From contig WVSN01000005.1 in assembly GCA_015689705.1 (NCBI GenBank), positions 62,001 to 126,000 on the forward strand: a stretch of DNA of 64,000 nt, written 5' to 3'. Origin of the DNA: Rhodobacterales bacterium HKCCE3408. Its GTDB lineage: Bacteria; Pseudomonadota; Alphaproteobacteria; Rhodobacterales; Rhodobacteraceae. The notes below the pieces were generated by a model. That model worked only from the letters and a program-made list of their open reading frames with translations. It did not search any database and was not told the DNA's origin. Made by a program: the position numbers and the translations under genes. Below, piece after piece: positions 1 through 9,324 of this stretch (position 1 is its first letter; every line of letters begins with the position of its first letter).

Positions 1-728
1 ATGTCGGCATCGCCGGCGCGGATCTTGCCCGCGGCTTTGACAAGCTCGACACCCTGTCGCTCCGCGTCGGGGCGCTGCCGCTCTATCCGACCAATGCGCT
101 GAAGTACAATCTGACCTGGTCGACCGACGGCCTCATCAACGAATACTGCAATCCCTGCGAGGTCATCGAAGGCGGACAGCGCATGATGGCCGCGCCGCTC
201 GAGAACCTCGAGACGATCACCCATGACGGCGTCGATTACGAATGCTTCAACACGTCGGGCGGACTCGGCACGCTCAGCGAAACGCTGGAGGGCCATGCCC
301 GTCGGGTCAGCTATCGGACGATCCGCTATCCGGGACACAGGGATATCGTGAAGCTGCTCCTGAAGGACCTCGGGCTGGAGAACCGGCGCGACCTGATGCG
401 CGACATCTTCGAAACCGCCCTGCCCCGCACCGACCAGGACGTGGTGCTGGTCTTCATCACCGCGACCGGCTGGATCGATGGCGAACTGCGCGAACGGACG
501 TTCCTGACAAAATCCCGTCCGGTCGAGATCGACGGCCGGCTCTGGAGCGCGATCCAGGTCACCACGGCGGCAGGCATCTGCGGTGCGATGGACCTGATGC
601 GTCAGGGCCAGCTACCTCGGAAGGGTTTCGTCCGGCAGGAAGAGGTCGCGCTGGCCGATTTCCTCGCGACCGAATTCGGCGCGCTCTACGGCGCGGGAAA
701 GGTCGCGCGGCTCGACGCGGCGGCCTGA
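1..728 (+). CDS. Saccharopine dehydrogenase family protein, C-terminal part (5' end outside window)
   Basis: The frame is open from the first complete codon at position 3, so the gene starts before the window; the ATG pair near 183 is internal. About 241 residues are visible. The text around GALPLYPTNALKYNLTWSTD, then ENLETITHDG and FNTSGGLGTL, is what I expect in the C-terminal substrate domain of saccharopine dehydrogenase/lysine 6-dehydrogenase-like oxidoreductases, whose NAD-binding Rossmann domain would lie upstream and is not seen. Family members act in lysine catabolism (saccharopine cleavage or lysine epsilon-deamination), but the exact substrate cannot be read from this half. The gene converges on the RND pump gene; the two stop codons are 4 bases apart inside a perfect palindrome. 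Confidence 0.75.
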   Translation, partial: VGIAGADLARGFDKLDTLSLRVGALPLYPTNALKYNLTWSTDGLINEYCNPCEVIEGGQRMMAAPLENLETITHDGVDYECFNTSGGLGTLSETLEGHARRVSYRTIRYPGHRDIVKLLLKDLGLENRRDLMRDIFETALPRTDQDVVLVFITATGWIDGELRERTFLTKSRPVEIDGRLWSAIQVTTAAGICGAMDLMRQGQLPRKGFVRQEEVALADFLATEFGALYGAGKVARLDAAA

Positions 729-740
729 GGCCTCAGGCCG
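721..740. terminator. 20-bp perfect palindrome holding both convergent stop codons
   Basis: The sequence is self-complementary over 20 bases, centred on AGGCCT. The TGA of the upstream plus-strand gene is at 726-728 and the TGA of the minus-strand pump gene at 733-735, in mirror positions. As RNA it could fold in either direction and might help end both transcripts, but no T-tract follows, so a terminator role is only inferred. Confidence 0.35.
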
Positions 741-3700
741 GGGCCGCCTCCGCCGCGTCCCGACGCGCCACGCCCGAGAAGAACAGGCGGTAGAGGACCG
801 GCGCGGCGATCAGGGTCAGGATACTCGCGAAGGCGAGGCCGCCCATGATCGTCACGGCCATCGACACGAAGAACGCATCGCTCAGAAGCGGCACCATGCC
901 GAGGATCGTCGTCGCCGCCGCCAGCACGACCGGACGGACACGGCTGACCGAGGCCGAGACGATGGCAGGCTCCAGCTTCTCGCCGGTTTCCCGGACAAGG
1001 TCGATCTCCTCGACCAGCACGATCCCGTTCTTGATCAGCATCCCCGACAGCGACAGCAGCCCGAGAAGCGCGGTGAAGGTGAACGGAAGCCCCGTTCCGA
1101 GCAGGCCGAGCACGACCCCGTTCACCGCCATCGGCACGAGGAGCCAGATGATCAGCGGTTGACGAAGCGCGTTGAACAGCAGGATGGAAATCAGAACCAT
1201 CACCAGCAGGCTGACCGGAAGCTGCGCCCCGAGGCTCGCATTCGCCTCGGACGAGGCTTCGAATTCGCCGCCCCATTCCATCGAATAGCCCGGAGGAAGC
1301 TCGATCGCCTCGACGGCATCGCGGATTTCTGAGTGGACGGCGGCTGCCGTCATGTCGCCTGGGATACCGGCCTGCACGGTGATCGTCAGAAGCCGGTCGC
1401 GGCGATGAACCAGCGTGTTCTGCGCCTCGTAGGCGAATCCGTCGATCACCTGGCCGAGCGGGACGAAGGCGTTTGCACTGTCCGACCAGACCACATGGTC
1501 ACCGAGACCGATGCCCTGTTCGGGATCGATCCGCGCGATGATCGGGATCAGCCGCTCGCGTTCGCGGTAAACGCCGGCGGGAATGCCGTCGGTGCCGAAG
1601 CGCAGCGTCTGTGCCACGTCCTCGCGCGCGATCCCGGCCGCCTGCGCCCGGTCGTTGGCGTAGAGCGGCGTCAGCACGAGTTCCTCTTCGCGCCAGTTCG
1701 TCCGCAGATCGAGGACGTTGTCCGACGCCTCCTCCATCACCGCCATCGCCTCGTCAGCGAGCGAACGCAGCACGGCCGGATCCTGTCCGGCGAACCGCGC
1801 CTCGATCGGCGCGCCGCCGCCCGGGCCGAACACCAGTCTCTCGGTCCGGAACTCGCCAACCGGCAGATGCTCCTCGGCGAATGCTTCGAGATCGGCACGC
1901 AGTGCGGGAATCTGGTCCAGGGTCTCGGTCCGGATGATGATATGGCCGTAGCTCGAATTCTGGCTCTGGCCGGAATAGGTCAGCAGGAAGCGCGTGGCCC
2001 CCTGGCCCACAAATGTCGCGGTCGAGACGACCTCCTCGCGGTCCGCGAGCCAGGCTTCGACCGGGCGCAGCCGCTCGGATGTCTCGGCGATCTCGGTCCC
2101 CTGCGGCAGCTTGTAGTGAACGAAGAACATCGGCGTGTTCGAGTTCGGGAAGAACTGTTGCTGGACCTGACCGAACCCGGCGTAGCAGGCGACGGTGATG
2201 CCGATCAGCCCGATGAGCACGAGCCAGCGCAGCCGCAGGGCGCCGCGCAGAAGTGACCCGTAGGCCCGGAAGATCACCCCGTCATAGCCGTCGCTGCCGC
2301 CCTCCTTACCCTGCCGGAACAGGTAATGGCCGAGAAGCGGCGTGACGGTGACGGCCAATACCCAACTGAGCAGGAGCGAGATGCCGACGACCGCGAAAAG
2401 CGAGAACAGGAACTCACCCGTCGCGTCCGGACTGAGGCCGATCCCCGAGAAGGCCATGATGCCGATCACCGTCGCGCCAAGAAGCGGGATTTGGGTCTTC
2501 GACGCCGTGTCCTCCGCCGCCTCCCGCGACGGCTGGCCGCGTCGCATCGATATCTGCATTCCTTCGGCCACGACGATGGCGTTATCGACCAGCATCCCCA
2601 TCGCGATAATGAGTGCGCCGAGAGAGATCCGCTCCATCTCGATCCCGAAGACGCCCATGAAGAAGAACGTGCCGACCACGGTCAGAAGCAGAGTGGCGCC
2701 GACGACGATGGCGGCGCGCCAGCCCATGAAGAGCGTCAGCACGCCGACCACGATCGCCACCGACAGCGCGAGGCTGCGCAGGAAGTCGGTCGAGGACCGG
2801 TCGACGACGACGTGCTGCTGGTAGATCGGGTGGAGCGACACGCCGAGCGGAATGTTCGTGATCAGGTCGTCGAGATGAGCGTCCACCGCCCGGCCGACCT
2901 CGACGATGTTGGCCGTCTGCTGACCGGCGATGCCGATCGTGAACGCCTCTTCGCCATTGAAGCGGATCATCACCGCCGGATCTTCGGCGCGCGCCCGGGT
3001 CACGCGGGCGATGTCGGTCAGGGTCAGCAACTCGCCCCCGACGCCGACGGTCAGCGACGAGATCTCCGACACGCTGTCCCTGCCCTCGGGCGCCTGGATC
3101 CGCGTCGCCCCGAGCGATCCCGCCTCAACGACCGAGTTGGCCGACGAGATGGCGCCGAGAAGTGCGGCTGGCGGAACATGCTGATTGACCGCCAGCACAG
3201 GGTTCGCGTCGACGAAGATCTGCTCTTCCGGAAGGCCCGAGACCGCGACATCGGCCACCCCTTCGACCGCCAGCAGCTCTCGCCGCATGAAGCGCGCAAG
3301 CTCGTGGATTTCCGCGTCCGACAGGCCCTCGGCGGTCACGGCATAGAACAGGCCGAAGACATCGCCGAAGCTGTCATTGACCGACGGCTCGCCCGCGCCG
3401 TCCGGCAATCGCCGCGCCGCGTCCCGCATCTCGGCGCGCAGCTTCGTCCAGATCGCCGGCAGCTCGTCCCCGCCATAGGTGTCGTCGACAGTGACTTCGA
3501 TCCGCGACCGACCCGGCTGGTTGACCGACGTGATCATGTCGACCTCGGCCAGTCCCTGGATCGCCGTCTCCAGCGGCTCGGACACCTCGCGCGCGACCTG
3601 TTCGGCCGAGGCGCCGGGATACTCGGTCACCACGATGGCGACCGGGATCGTGAAAGCCGGATCCTCGAGCCGGCCGATCGACAGGAACCCCCAGAGCCCG

Positions 3701-3771
3701 CCCAGAAGGCAGCCGAGCATCAGGAGCCAGGTCATCAGCGGACGGTCGATGGCTCCGCGCGCGATGGACAT
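733..3771 (-). CDS. RND efflux transporter permease (AcrB/HAE1-like)
   Basis: Inner-membrane drug/proton antiporter of the resistance-nodulation-division superfamily, 1012 residues, the usual length. One N-terminal membrane helix (about 10-32) is followed by a large periplasmic porter domain, then a helix bundle from about residue 330; the pattern repeats in the second half. The segment GMLVDNAIVVAEGM around residues 392-405 is the helix-4 proton relay: Asp396 is kept, but the second Asp of AcrB is Asn397 here, as in many non-AcrB members. The ATG at 3771 overlaps the adaptor gene stop (TGATG), so the two genes are co-translated. No outer-membrane channel gene is present in the window. The substrate cannot be predicted. 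Confidence 0.93.
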   Translation of the reverse strand: MSIARGAIDRPLMTWLLMLGCLLGGLWGFLSIGRLEDPAFTIPVAIVVTEYPGASAEQVAREVSEPLETAIQGLAEVDMITSVNQPGRSRIEVTVDDTYGGDELPAIWTKLRAEMRDAARRLPDGAGEPSVNDSFGDVFGLFYAVTAEGLSDAEIHELARFMRRELLAVEGVADVAVSGLPEEQIFVDANPVLAVNQHVPPAALLGAISSANSVVEAGSLGATRIQAPEGRDSVSEISSLTVGVGGELLTLTDIARVTRARAEDPAVMIRFNGEEAFTIGIAGQQTANIVEVGRAVDAHLDDLITNIPLGVSLHPIYQQHVVVDRSSTDFLRSLALSVAIVVGVLTLFMGWRAAIVVGATLLLTVVGTFFFMGVFGIEMERISLGALIIAMGMLVDNAIVVAEGMQISMRRGQPSREAAEDTASKTQIPLLGATVIGIMAFSGIGLSPDATGEFLFSLFAVVGISLLLSWVLAVTVTPLLGHYLFRQGKEGGSDGYDGVIFRAYGSLLRGALRLRWLVLIGLIGITVACYAGFGQVQQQFFPNSNTPMFFVHYKLPQGTEIAETSERLRPVEAWLADREEVVSTATFVGQGATRFLLTYSGQSQNSSYGHIIIRTETLDQIPALRADLEAFAEEHLPVGEFRTERLVFGPGGGAPIEARFAGQDPAVLRSLADEAMAVMEEASDNVLDLRTNWREEELVLTPLYANDRAQAAGIAREDVAQTLRFGTDGIPAGVYRERERLIPIIARIDPEQGIGLGDHVVWSDSANAFVPLGQVIDGFAYEAQNTLVHRRDRLLTITVQAGIPGDMTAAAVHSEIRDAVEAIELPPGYSMEWGGEFEASSEANASLGAQLPVSLLVMVLISILLFNALRQPLIIWLLVPMAVNGVVLGLLGTGLPFTFTALLGLLSLSGMLIKNGIVLVEEIDLVRETGEKLEPAIVSASVSRVRPVVLAAATTILGMVPLLSDAFFVSMAVTIMGGLAFASILTLIAAPVLYRLFFSGVARRDAAEAAPA

Positions 3772-4811
3772 CAGTCCGGGAACCCGTCGAAGCGGCGGAC
3801 CTGCATCCCGTCACTCAGCGCGTTGACGCCGGCGATGACGATCTCCTCGCCGGGTTCGAGGCCCGACAGGACAACCGGGCGGCCATGGGCATCGGCGCCC
3901 AGTTCGATCGGGCGCTCAGACACCGTGTCGGTCCCGGCGTCGAAGACGAAGACCGAGGTCGAGCCATCGGGCCCCATCGCCACCGCTGTCGGCGGAATGT
4001 GCGGCGGACCGTCGCCCGAGCCGATTGTCGCGACGATCGTGGCCGACGACCCAGGCAGGACGGACAGCCCCTCGGGCGGCGCCATGCCAAGCGTGATGCC
4101 GAAGGTCTGGCCGACCGAGGACGCCTCGGCGTTGAACTCGCGGATCGTGACCGGGTATTCCTCGTCCGAGGCCGGGAAGCGGGCGAATATGGACAGGTCC
4201 GGATCGGCGCCGGCACGCTGGAACAGGATCTCGGGCACGTCTATCTCGATCCGGATGTCGGACATGTCGTGCAACCGGACGACCGGCGTTCCCGGCGAAA
4301 TGGTCGTGTAGTTCGACACGTTGCGCGAGGCCACCAGCCCGGCGAACGGCGACCGGAGCGTCGCGTGTTCCAGATCGAGCCGGGCCGAGTCGACCGCGAT
4401 TTCGGCAAGACGCGCCTCGGTCTGCGCATCCTCGAGCGCCACCGGGCTCGCCGCCGTTCCCTGCAAGCGGGTCAGCCGGTCGACCGCGCGCTCCGCCTGG
4501 TCGAACCGCGCCTCGGCCTGTTGCAGCGCCAGTTCGAATGGCGCCAGATCGAGCTGCGCGACAAGCGCGCCTTCGGGTACGGTCTGGCCCTCGATGACCG
4601 GAAAATCCTCAAGCTGGCCGCCGACCTGGAAGGCAAGATCCACTGTCTGTGCCGCGGCCACCTGGCCGAAGAACTGGCGGGTGAGGCTTCCGTTCCCACC
4701 CTCGACCTCCGCCACGACCACGGGACGCGGCGGCGCCGGCGACGACGCGTCCTGGGCCGATGCCGGCACAATGCCAAGAAGAAGGGCTAGGGCAGGTCCG
4801 ATCGGTCGCAT
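3771..4811 (-). CDS. RND efflux periplasmic adaptor subunit (membrane fusion protein)
   Basis: Adaptor that links the RND pump to an outer-membrane channel, 346 residues. An N-terminal signal peptide (about 1-20, ending ASAQ) sends it to the periplasm. Then come the first lipoyl half (QVGGQLEDFPVIEGQTVPEG), a coiled-coil hairpin rich in Ala/Glu/Arg (about 85-145), the second lipoyl half (LRSPFAGLVASR), a beta-barrel, and a C-terminal membrane-proximal domain. It is first in a two-gene operon with the pump and overlaps it by one base. ATG start at 4811. No regulator lies next to it. Confidence 0.92.
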   Translation of the reverse strand: MRPIGPALALLLGIVPASAQDASSPAPPRPVVVAEVEGGNGSLTRQFFGQVAAAQTVDLAFQVGGQLEDFPVIEGQTVPEGALVAQLDLAPFELALQQAEARFDQAERAVDRLTRLQGTAASPVALEDAQTEARLAEIAVDSARLDLEHATLRSPFAGLVASRNVSNYTTISPGTPVVRLHDMSDIRIEIDVPEILFQRAGADPDLSIFARFPASDEEYPVTIREFNAEASSVGQTFGITLGMAPPEGLSVLPGSSATIVATIGSGDGPPHIPPTAVAMGPDGSTSVFVFDAGTDTVSERPIELGADAHGRPVVLSGLEPGEEIVIAGVNALSDGMQVRRFDGFPD

Positions 4812-4866
4812 TCCGGTCTCCCGTTGCGGGTCGTCGTTTCCGTTTGCGACGCGTGGCCTGCCGGGT

Positions 4867-5697
4867 TCAGGTTGTCAACCTGGCCCGCCGGTTCGCCATG
4901 ACCCGGCGCAGGAAGGCCACGACGAACATCGCGGTCAGGACCAGGATGATGGTGGGCGCGGGCGCGCTGTCGAGGAAAAAGGACAGATACGTGCCAAGCG
5001 TCATGGCAAACGCACAGACGATGACCGCAACGATCATCATCCTGGCAAAGGTACGGGCGGTCAGAAAGGCGATGGCGCCGGGCGCGATCAGAAGCCCGAT
5101 TGCCAGGATGAGCCCGGCCGCCGAGAGAACCGCGACGATGGTCAGCGAGATCGCGGCAAGCAGCCCGTAATGCAACCAGCCCGTCCGCAAACCGGAGGCC
5201 TTGGCCTGCGCCGGATCGAAGGCGTGGAGCACGAGATCGCGCCAGCTGAGCAGCAGTGCCGCGGCCACGCCGGCCGAAATCAGGCCGGCGCGCCAAAGCT
5301 CGTGCGTCTCGACCCCGAGCATGTTGCCGAACAGGATGTGATCGAGATGGACGTTGGTATCGACTGAGACGTAGAGAACGATCCCGAGCCCGAACATGCC
5401 CGAGAAGACCACGCCCATCACGGTGTCTTCCTTCACGCGCGAGTTGTCCGACAGGTAGCCGGTTGCCAGAGCGCAGACCATTCCGGCCGCGAAGGCGCCG
5501 ACGATCAGCGGGATACCCGTAATGTAGGCCAGCACGATACCGGGCAGAACGGCATGGCTGGTCGCGTCGCCCATGAGCGCCCATCCCTTAAGGACGAGAA
5601 AGCAGGACAAGAGCGCCGTCGGCACCGCGACCATCAGCCCGATGTAGAAGGCGTTCTGCATGAAGCCGAACTGGAACGGGAGAAGCAGAGTATCCAT
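4867..5697 (-). CDS. sitD: Mn/Fe ABC transporter permease (second permease, ABC-3 family)
   Basis: Integral membrane permease of the ABC-3 family (Mn/Zn/Fe chelate importers), 276 residues with about eight or nine hydrophobic helices. I place the start at the ATG at 5697 ([10 protein letters not shown]): it overlaps the upstream permease stop as TGATG, while the open frame further upstream has no membrane character and reads as a shadow of the previous gene. Conserved family text includes LKGWALMGDATSHAVLPGI and TGYLSDNSRVKEDTVMGVVF. It is last in a four-gene operon in the order binding protein, ATPase, permease, permease, as in SitABCD/YfeABCD. Metal choice rests on the binding protein. Confidence 0.9.
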   Translation of the reverse strand: MDTLLLPFQFGFMQNAFYIGLMVAVPTALLSCFLVLKGWALMGDATSHAVLPGIVLAYITGIPLIVGAFAAGMVCALATGYLSDNSRVKEDTVMGVVFSGMFGLGIVLYVSVDTNVHLDHILFGNMLGVETHELWRAGLISAGVAAALLLSWRDLVLHAFDPAQAKASGLRTGWLHYGLLAAISLTIVAVLSAAGLILAIGLLIAPGAIAFLTARTFARMMIVAVIVCAFAMTLGTYLSFFLDSAPAPTIILVLTAMFVVAFLRRVMANRRARLTT

Positions 5698-6563
5698 CAG
5701 GTCGCCTCGGCCCGCGCCTTGACCAGCGCCGCCCGCGCCCGCCGCCGCGAGGCGATGACGCCGTGCTTCGGCGCGAAGGTGAAGGCGAGAAGGAAGATCG
5801 CGGTCTGCAGCGTCACGATGATCCCGCCTGTCGCCCCGTCGAGGAAATAGCTCGAATAGGCACCGACGAAACTCGTGAGCGTGCCGATCAGGACGGCGAT
5901 GGCGATGAGCCGCGGGAAGCGGTCGGTCAGGAGGAAGGCCGTCGCGCCCGGTGTGACGACCATCGCGATGACGAGAAAGGCGCCCACGGTCTGCATGGCG
6001 GCGACGACCGAGGCCGACAGGAGCGTGAAGAACACCGCCCGCAGCATGCGGGGTCTCAGGCCGATGGTGCGCGCGTGGTTCTCGTCGAAGAAGGCGACCA
6101 TGATGTCGCTCCACTTGGCCAGCAGAACGGCAAGCGAGATGCCCCCGATGAGAGCCAGCTGCAGCGTGTCAGCCGGCGTGATCGCGAGGATATTGCCCAT
6201 CACGATGGTCTGGATGTCGACGGAGACGGGGTTCACCGAGACGATGAACAGGCCGAGGCCGAAGAAACTCGTGAAGATGAGCCCGATGATGACGTCAGTC
6301 TTTAGGCCGGAGCGTTCGGACAGGAACAGCATCGACCCGGCCGCCAGCCCGCCCGCGATGAAGGCGCCAAGCGCAAACGGCAGCCCGAGGAGATACGCCC
6401 CGGCCACACCCGGCACGACGGAGTGCGAAAGCGCGTCTCCGATCAGCGACCAGCCCTTCAGCGTCAGGAACGCCGAGAGAAACGCGCAGACCCCGCCGAC
6501 CAGCGCCGAGACCCACATGGCGTTCAGCATGTACTGATAGGTGAAGGGTTCGAGGGCGGTCAC
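5697..6563 (-). CDS. sitC: Mn/Fe ABC transporter permease (first permease, ABC-3 family)
   Basis: Membrane permease of 288 residues, paralogous to the next gene; the same family segment appears near the N-terminus ([24 protein letters not shown]). The start is a GTG at 6563 that overlaps the ATPase stop (GTGA), giving [12 protein letters not shown]. Two non-identical permeases in one operon suggest a heterodimeric channel, as in SitCD/YfeCD. The C-terminus is Arg/Ala-rich and cytosolic. Confidence 0.9.
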   Translation of the reverse strand: MTALEPFTYQYMLNAMWVSALVGGVCAFLSAFLTLKGWSLIGDALSHSVVPGVAGAYLLGLPFALGAFIAGGLAAGSMLFLSERSGLKTDVIIGLIFTSFFGLGLFIVSVNPVSVDIQTIVMGNILAITPADTLQLALIGGISLAVLLAKWSDIMVAFFDENHARTIGLRPRMLRAVFFTLLSASVVAAMQTVGAFLVIAMVVTPGATAFLLTDRFPRLIAIAVLIGTLTSFVGAYSSYFLDGATGGIIVTLQTAIFLLAFTFAPKHGVIASRRRARAALVKARAEAT

Positions 6564-7405
6564 TCCTCCCGCTCCCTCTCCCCGTACTGCACGAAGGGCC
6601 GTTCGTCGTCGGTCAGGATCGTCACCTCGCGGCGGTCGTCGTCGTCGTGCAGTTCCTCGCCACCAAGCGTGAAATGCCGCAGGACGCCTCCGAAGGCGCG
6701 CTGGAGGTTCTCGCGGGTGAAGGTCGTCTCGGTCGGGCCGTATGCGAGCACCGTGCCCTTCACGAAAATGGTCCGGTCGCAGAATTCTGGCACCGAGCCG
6801 AGGTTGTGGGTCGAGACCAGCATCACCCGACCCTCGTCCCGCAGCTCCCGCAGGAGCTTCACGATCTGGTCCTCGGTCGTTACGTCGACGCCTGTAAAGG
6901 GCTCGTCGAGCAGGATCACCCGTCCGTCCTGCGCCAGCGCGCGGGCGAGAAAGACGCGCTTGCGCTGACCACCCGAGAGCTCGCCGATCTGGCGGTCGCG
7001 GTACTGGCTCATGCCGACGCGGGAGAGCGCATCCTCGACGGCGCGATGGTCCTGCGGACGCGCGCGGCGGAGAAAACCCATGTGCCCGTAGCGGCCCATC
7101 ATCACGACGTCCTCGACGAGAACGGGGAAGTCCCAGTCGACCTCCTCGGCCTGCGGCACATAGGCGACGAGGTTCTTCCGCAGCGCGTCCCGGACGCTCA
7201 TGCCCATGATCCGGATCGTGCCCGCGGCGGCCGGGACGAACCCCATGATCGCCTTGAAGAGCGTCGACTTGCCCGCACCGTTGACGCCGACGAGCGCGGT
7301 GACCGATCCGCGCGGCACAACGAAGGTCGCATCGTGAAGCGCCGTGACGCCATTTCGGTAGGTCACCGTCAGGTGTTCGGCGAGGATCCCGGGTTCCTGC
7401 ATCAT
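6560..7405 (-). CDS. sitB: Mn/Fe ABC transporter ATP-binding protein
   Basis: ATPase that powers metal import, 281 residues. Walker A (GVNGAGKST) is at residues 40-48, the LSGGQ signature at 143-147 and Walker B (VILLDEP) at 163-169, with the H-loop in STHNLG. The C-terminus carries an unusually acidic tail (HDDDDRREV, then EREREE). Two adjacent ATGs (7405 and 7402) overlap the sitA stop; I use the outer one (ATGA overlap). The frame upstream of these has no ABC features. It is cytosolic and should pair with both permeases downstream. Confidence 0.92.
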   Translation of the reverse strand: MMQEPGILAEHLTVTYRNGVTALHDATFVVPRGSVTALVGVNGAGKSTLFKAIMGFVPAAAGTIRIMGMSVRDALRKNLVAYVPQAEEVDWDFPVLVEDVVMMGRYGHMGFLRRARPQDHRAVEDALSRVGMSQYRDRQIGELSGGQRKRVFLARALAQDGRVILLDEPFTGVDVTTEDQIVKLLRELRDEGRVMLVSTHNLGSVPEFCDRTIFVKGTVLAYGPTETTFTRENLQRAFGGVLRHFTLGGEELHDDDDRREVTILTDDERPFVQYGEREREE

Positions 7406-8298
7406 GATGCGCCGTAACCGTTGACGATGGTCTCGATCGTCACGCGCAGAAGATCGAGATAGGTCGGCACCGGTCCGTCCGCCTCGGACAGGCTGTCGAC
7501 ATAGAGCACACCGCCATAGGTGACCCCGGTCTCGCGCGCGACCTGCTCGGCCGGGCGGGTGGAGACTGTGGATTCGCAGAAGACCACCGGGATGTCGTTC
7601 TCGCGCACGCCGTCGATGACCGCCCGCACCTGCTGCGGCGTGCCCACCTGGTCGGCGTTCATCGGCCAGAGATAGAGCTCCCGCATGCCGAGATCGCGGG
7701 CGAGGTAGCTGAACGCGCCCTCGCAGGTCACGAGCCAGCGGTTCTCCTCGGGGATGCGGGCGATGGCTTCGCGCAGCGGTTCGAGCGTGTCGCGGAGCTC
7801 GGCGGCGTAGGCCTCGGCGTTCGCGGCATAGGTCTCGGCGTTGTCCGGATCGGCCTCGGCGAATGCGGTCGCGATGTTGTCGATGTAGATCAGCGCGTTT
7901 TCGAGACCCATCCAAGCGTGCGGGTTGGGCAAGCCCTCATAGGCGCCGACGGCGATCGGGATCGGGTCGATGCCCTCGGAGATCGTGACCGACGGGATGT
8001 CCCCGAGATTGGACAGGAACTGCTCGAACCAGAGTTCGAGGTTGAGGCCGTTCCAGAGGATCAGGTCGGCCTCCGAGGCGCGCAGGATGTCGCGCGGCGT
8101 GGGCTGGTAGCCGTGGATCTCGGCACCGGGCCGGGTGATCGAAACGACGTCGGCGGCGTCGCCGGCGACGTTCTGCGCCATGTCGGCCAGAACGGTGAAA
8201 GTGGTGGCGACGGTCAGCCGGTCCTGCGCCTGCGCGGGAAGCGCCGCGGCGAGGAGAGCTGCGATGAGTGTGGCGCGAAGCCTATGTTGCATCTGCAT
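7402..8298 (-). CDS. sitA: Mn/Fe ABC transporter periplasmic binding protein
   Basis: Cluster A-I metal-binding lipocalin-unrelated solute receptor, 298 residues, with a signal peptide ending near residue 25 (LPAQAQ). The four expected metal ligands of the PsaA/SitA class are visible: His62 (GAEIHGYQP), His127 (NPHAWM), Glu193 (TCEGAF) and Asp268 (YVDSLS). His-His-Glu-Asp points to Mn/Fe; zinc receptors (ZnuA) use an extra His and a His-rich loop, absent here. The text [14 protein letters not shown] and [15 protein letters not shown] closely follows the YfeA/SitA pattern. ATG at 8298 gives a clean signal peptide; the open frame further upstream is promoter DNA. Confidence 0.92.
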   Translation of the reverse strand: MQMQHRLRATLIAALLAAALPAQAQDRLTVATTFTVLADMAQNVAGDAADVVSITRPGAEIHGYQPTPRDILRASEADLILWNGLNLELWFEQFLSNLGDIPSVTISEGIDPIPIAVGAYEGLPNPHAWMGLENALIYIDNIATAFAEADPDNAETYAANAEAYAAELRDTLEPLREAIARIPEENRWLVTCEGAFSYLARDLGMRELYLWPMNADQVGTPQQVRAVIDGVRENDIPVVFCESTVSTRPAEQVARETGVTYGGVLYVDSLSEADGPVPTYLDLLRVTIETIVNGYGAS

Positions 8299-8309
8299 GA
8301 TGCGTAATC

Positions 8310-8352
8310 TGCGAATGGCTCGCAAAAAGTCAACTGGAATGATAATGAGTCG
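8310..8352 (-). promoter_or_regulatory. Candidate Fur/Mur-type metal operator region of sitABCD
   Basis: Just upstream of sitA lies an inverted repeat at 8310-8324, TGCGA-ATGGC-TCGCA, resembling the TGCAAAT-type boxes I recall for manganese/iron Fur-family (Mur) sites in alphaproteobacteria. About 12 bases further is an AT-rich GGAATGATAATGAGTC (8336-8351), close to the GATAAT hexamers of classical Fur boxes. Both consensus comparisons are from memory and by eye. Regulation of a Mn/Fe importer by Fur/Mur would be expected. Confidence 0.45.
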
Positions 8353-8430
8353 CAGTTTGCCATGCCCTTTCCCGTTCCGCGCAATGCGCGTACAGCACAG
8401 GCTGCAAGCGGATTTCGGAGGACCGACACG

Positions 8431-9324
8431 ATGGCGAGCGAACTCAAGGGGGTCGTCACCCCGCTTCTGACCCCGTTCAACGACACGGGCGCCATCGCCG
8501 AAAGCCTCTATCACGCCCATGCCGCAGACATGCTGGCCGGGGGCAGCCACTACCTGTCGCCCTTCGGCACGACCGGTGAAGCCACGAGCGTTCCGACCGC
8601 AGCGCGGATGGTCGCGCTGGAGCGGCTGGTCGAGAGCGGCACCGCGCGGCCGGATCAGCTCATGCCCGGCACGGGTCTCGCAGCCCTCGCCGACAGCGCG
8701 TTCCTGACCCGCCATGCCCTCGACCTCGGCGTCGCGGCGGTGATGGTCCTGCCGCCCTTCTTCTACGCCGATGCCTCCGACGAGGGGCTCTACCGCTACT
8801 TCGCGACACTGATCGAGGATCTTGCCAGCGACCGGCTGCGGGTCTGTCTCTACCACATCCCGCAGAACACGCGGGTCGGGATCAGCCCGGAGCTTGCCGG
8901 CCGGCTTGCGAGGGACTTTCCAGGCATCGTCGCCGGCTACAAGGACAGTTCGGGCAACTGGGAAAACACGCTAACGGTCATCCAGGCGGCACCGTCTATC
9001 TCGGTCTTTCCGGCGTCCGAAGCGCTCCTGCCCCAGGCACTCGAGGCCGGGGCCGCCGGGTGCATCTCGGCGACGTGCAACGTGAACATCCGGGCGATCC
9101 GGGCGCTTTACGACGGGCTGATCTCGGGCGATGGCGGGACGGACGACCGGATGCCGGACATCCGGCGCATCCGCGAGGCGGTGGCTGCTGCCGGCCTGAT
9201 CCCGGCGATGAAATCGGTGATGGCGAAGAAGACGGGGGATGACCGCTGGCTCACCTGCCTGCCACCGCTGCGCGATGCGCCAGAGAAACTGCCGGCCGGG
9301 CTCGAGGATCTCGTCGGGCTCTAG
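8431..9324 (+). CDS. Dihydrodipicolinate synthase (DapA) family aldolase/lyase
   Basis: Class I (Schiff-base) TIM-barrel enzyme of the DapA/NAL family, 297 residues. Visible family marks: substrate loop SPFGTTGE (43-50), catalytic Tyr141 in CLYHIPQNT and Schiff-base Lys171 in AGYKDSSG. The ATG at 8431 has a CGGAGGA ribosome site 8-14 bases upstream; the ATG at 8362 would add an unlikely Arg-rich leader. True DapA of lysine synthesis usually sits elsewhere and has a different arginine/Tyr network, so this is more likely a catabolic paralogue (2-keto-3-deoxy acid aldolase or deaminase). It stands alone, divergent from sitABCD and convergent with the GT25 gene, sharing a CTAG as both stops. Confidence 0.8.
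   Translation: MASELKGVVTPLLTPFNDTGAIAESLYHAHAADMLAGGSHYLSPFGTTGEATSVPTAARMVALERLVESGTARPDQLMPGTGLAALADSAFLTRHALDLGVAAVMVLPPFFYADASDEGLYRYFATLIEDLASDRLRVCLYHIPQNTRVGISPELAGRLARDFPGIVAGYKDSSGNWENTLTVIQAAPSISVFPASEALLPQALEAGAAGCISATCNVNIRAIRALYDGLISGDGGTDDRMPDIRRIREAVAAAGLIPAMKSVMAKKTGDDRWLTCLPPLRDAPEKLPAGLEDLVGL

Noticed and set aside
2326-4311. 661-codon open frame on the plus strand opposite the RND pump and adaptor
   Set aside because: Arg/Asp/His-rich low-complexity translation with no family motif; a high-GC antisense shadow of two clearly recognisable genes.
8300-8335. TTGACT with AGATTA 17 bases on, as a sigma-70 promoter of sitA
   Set aside because: The start point would fall within a few bases of the ATG, leaving no leader for a ribosome site.
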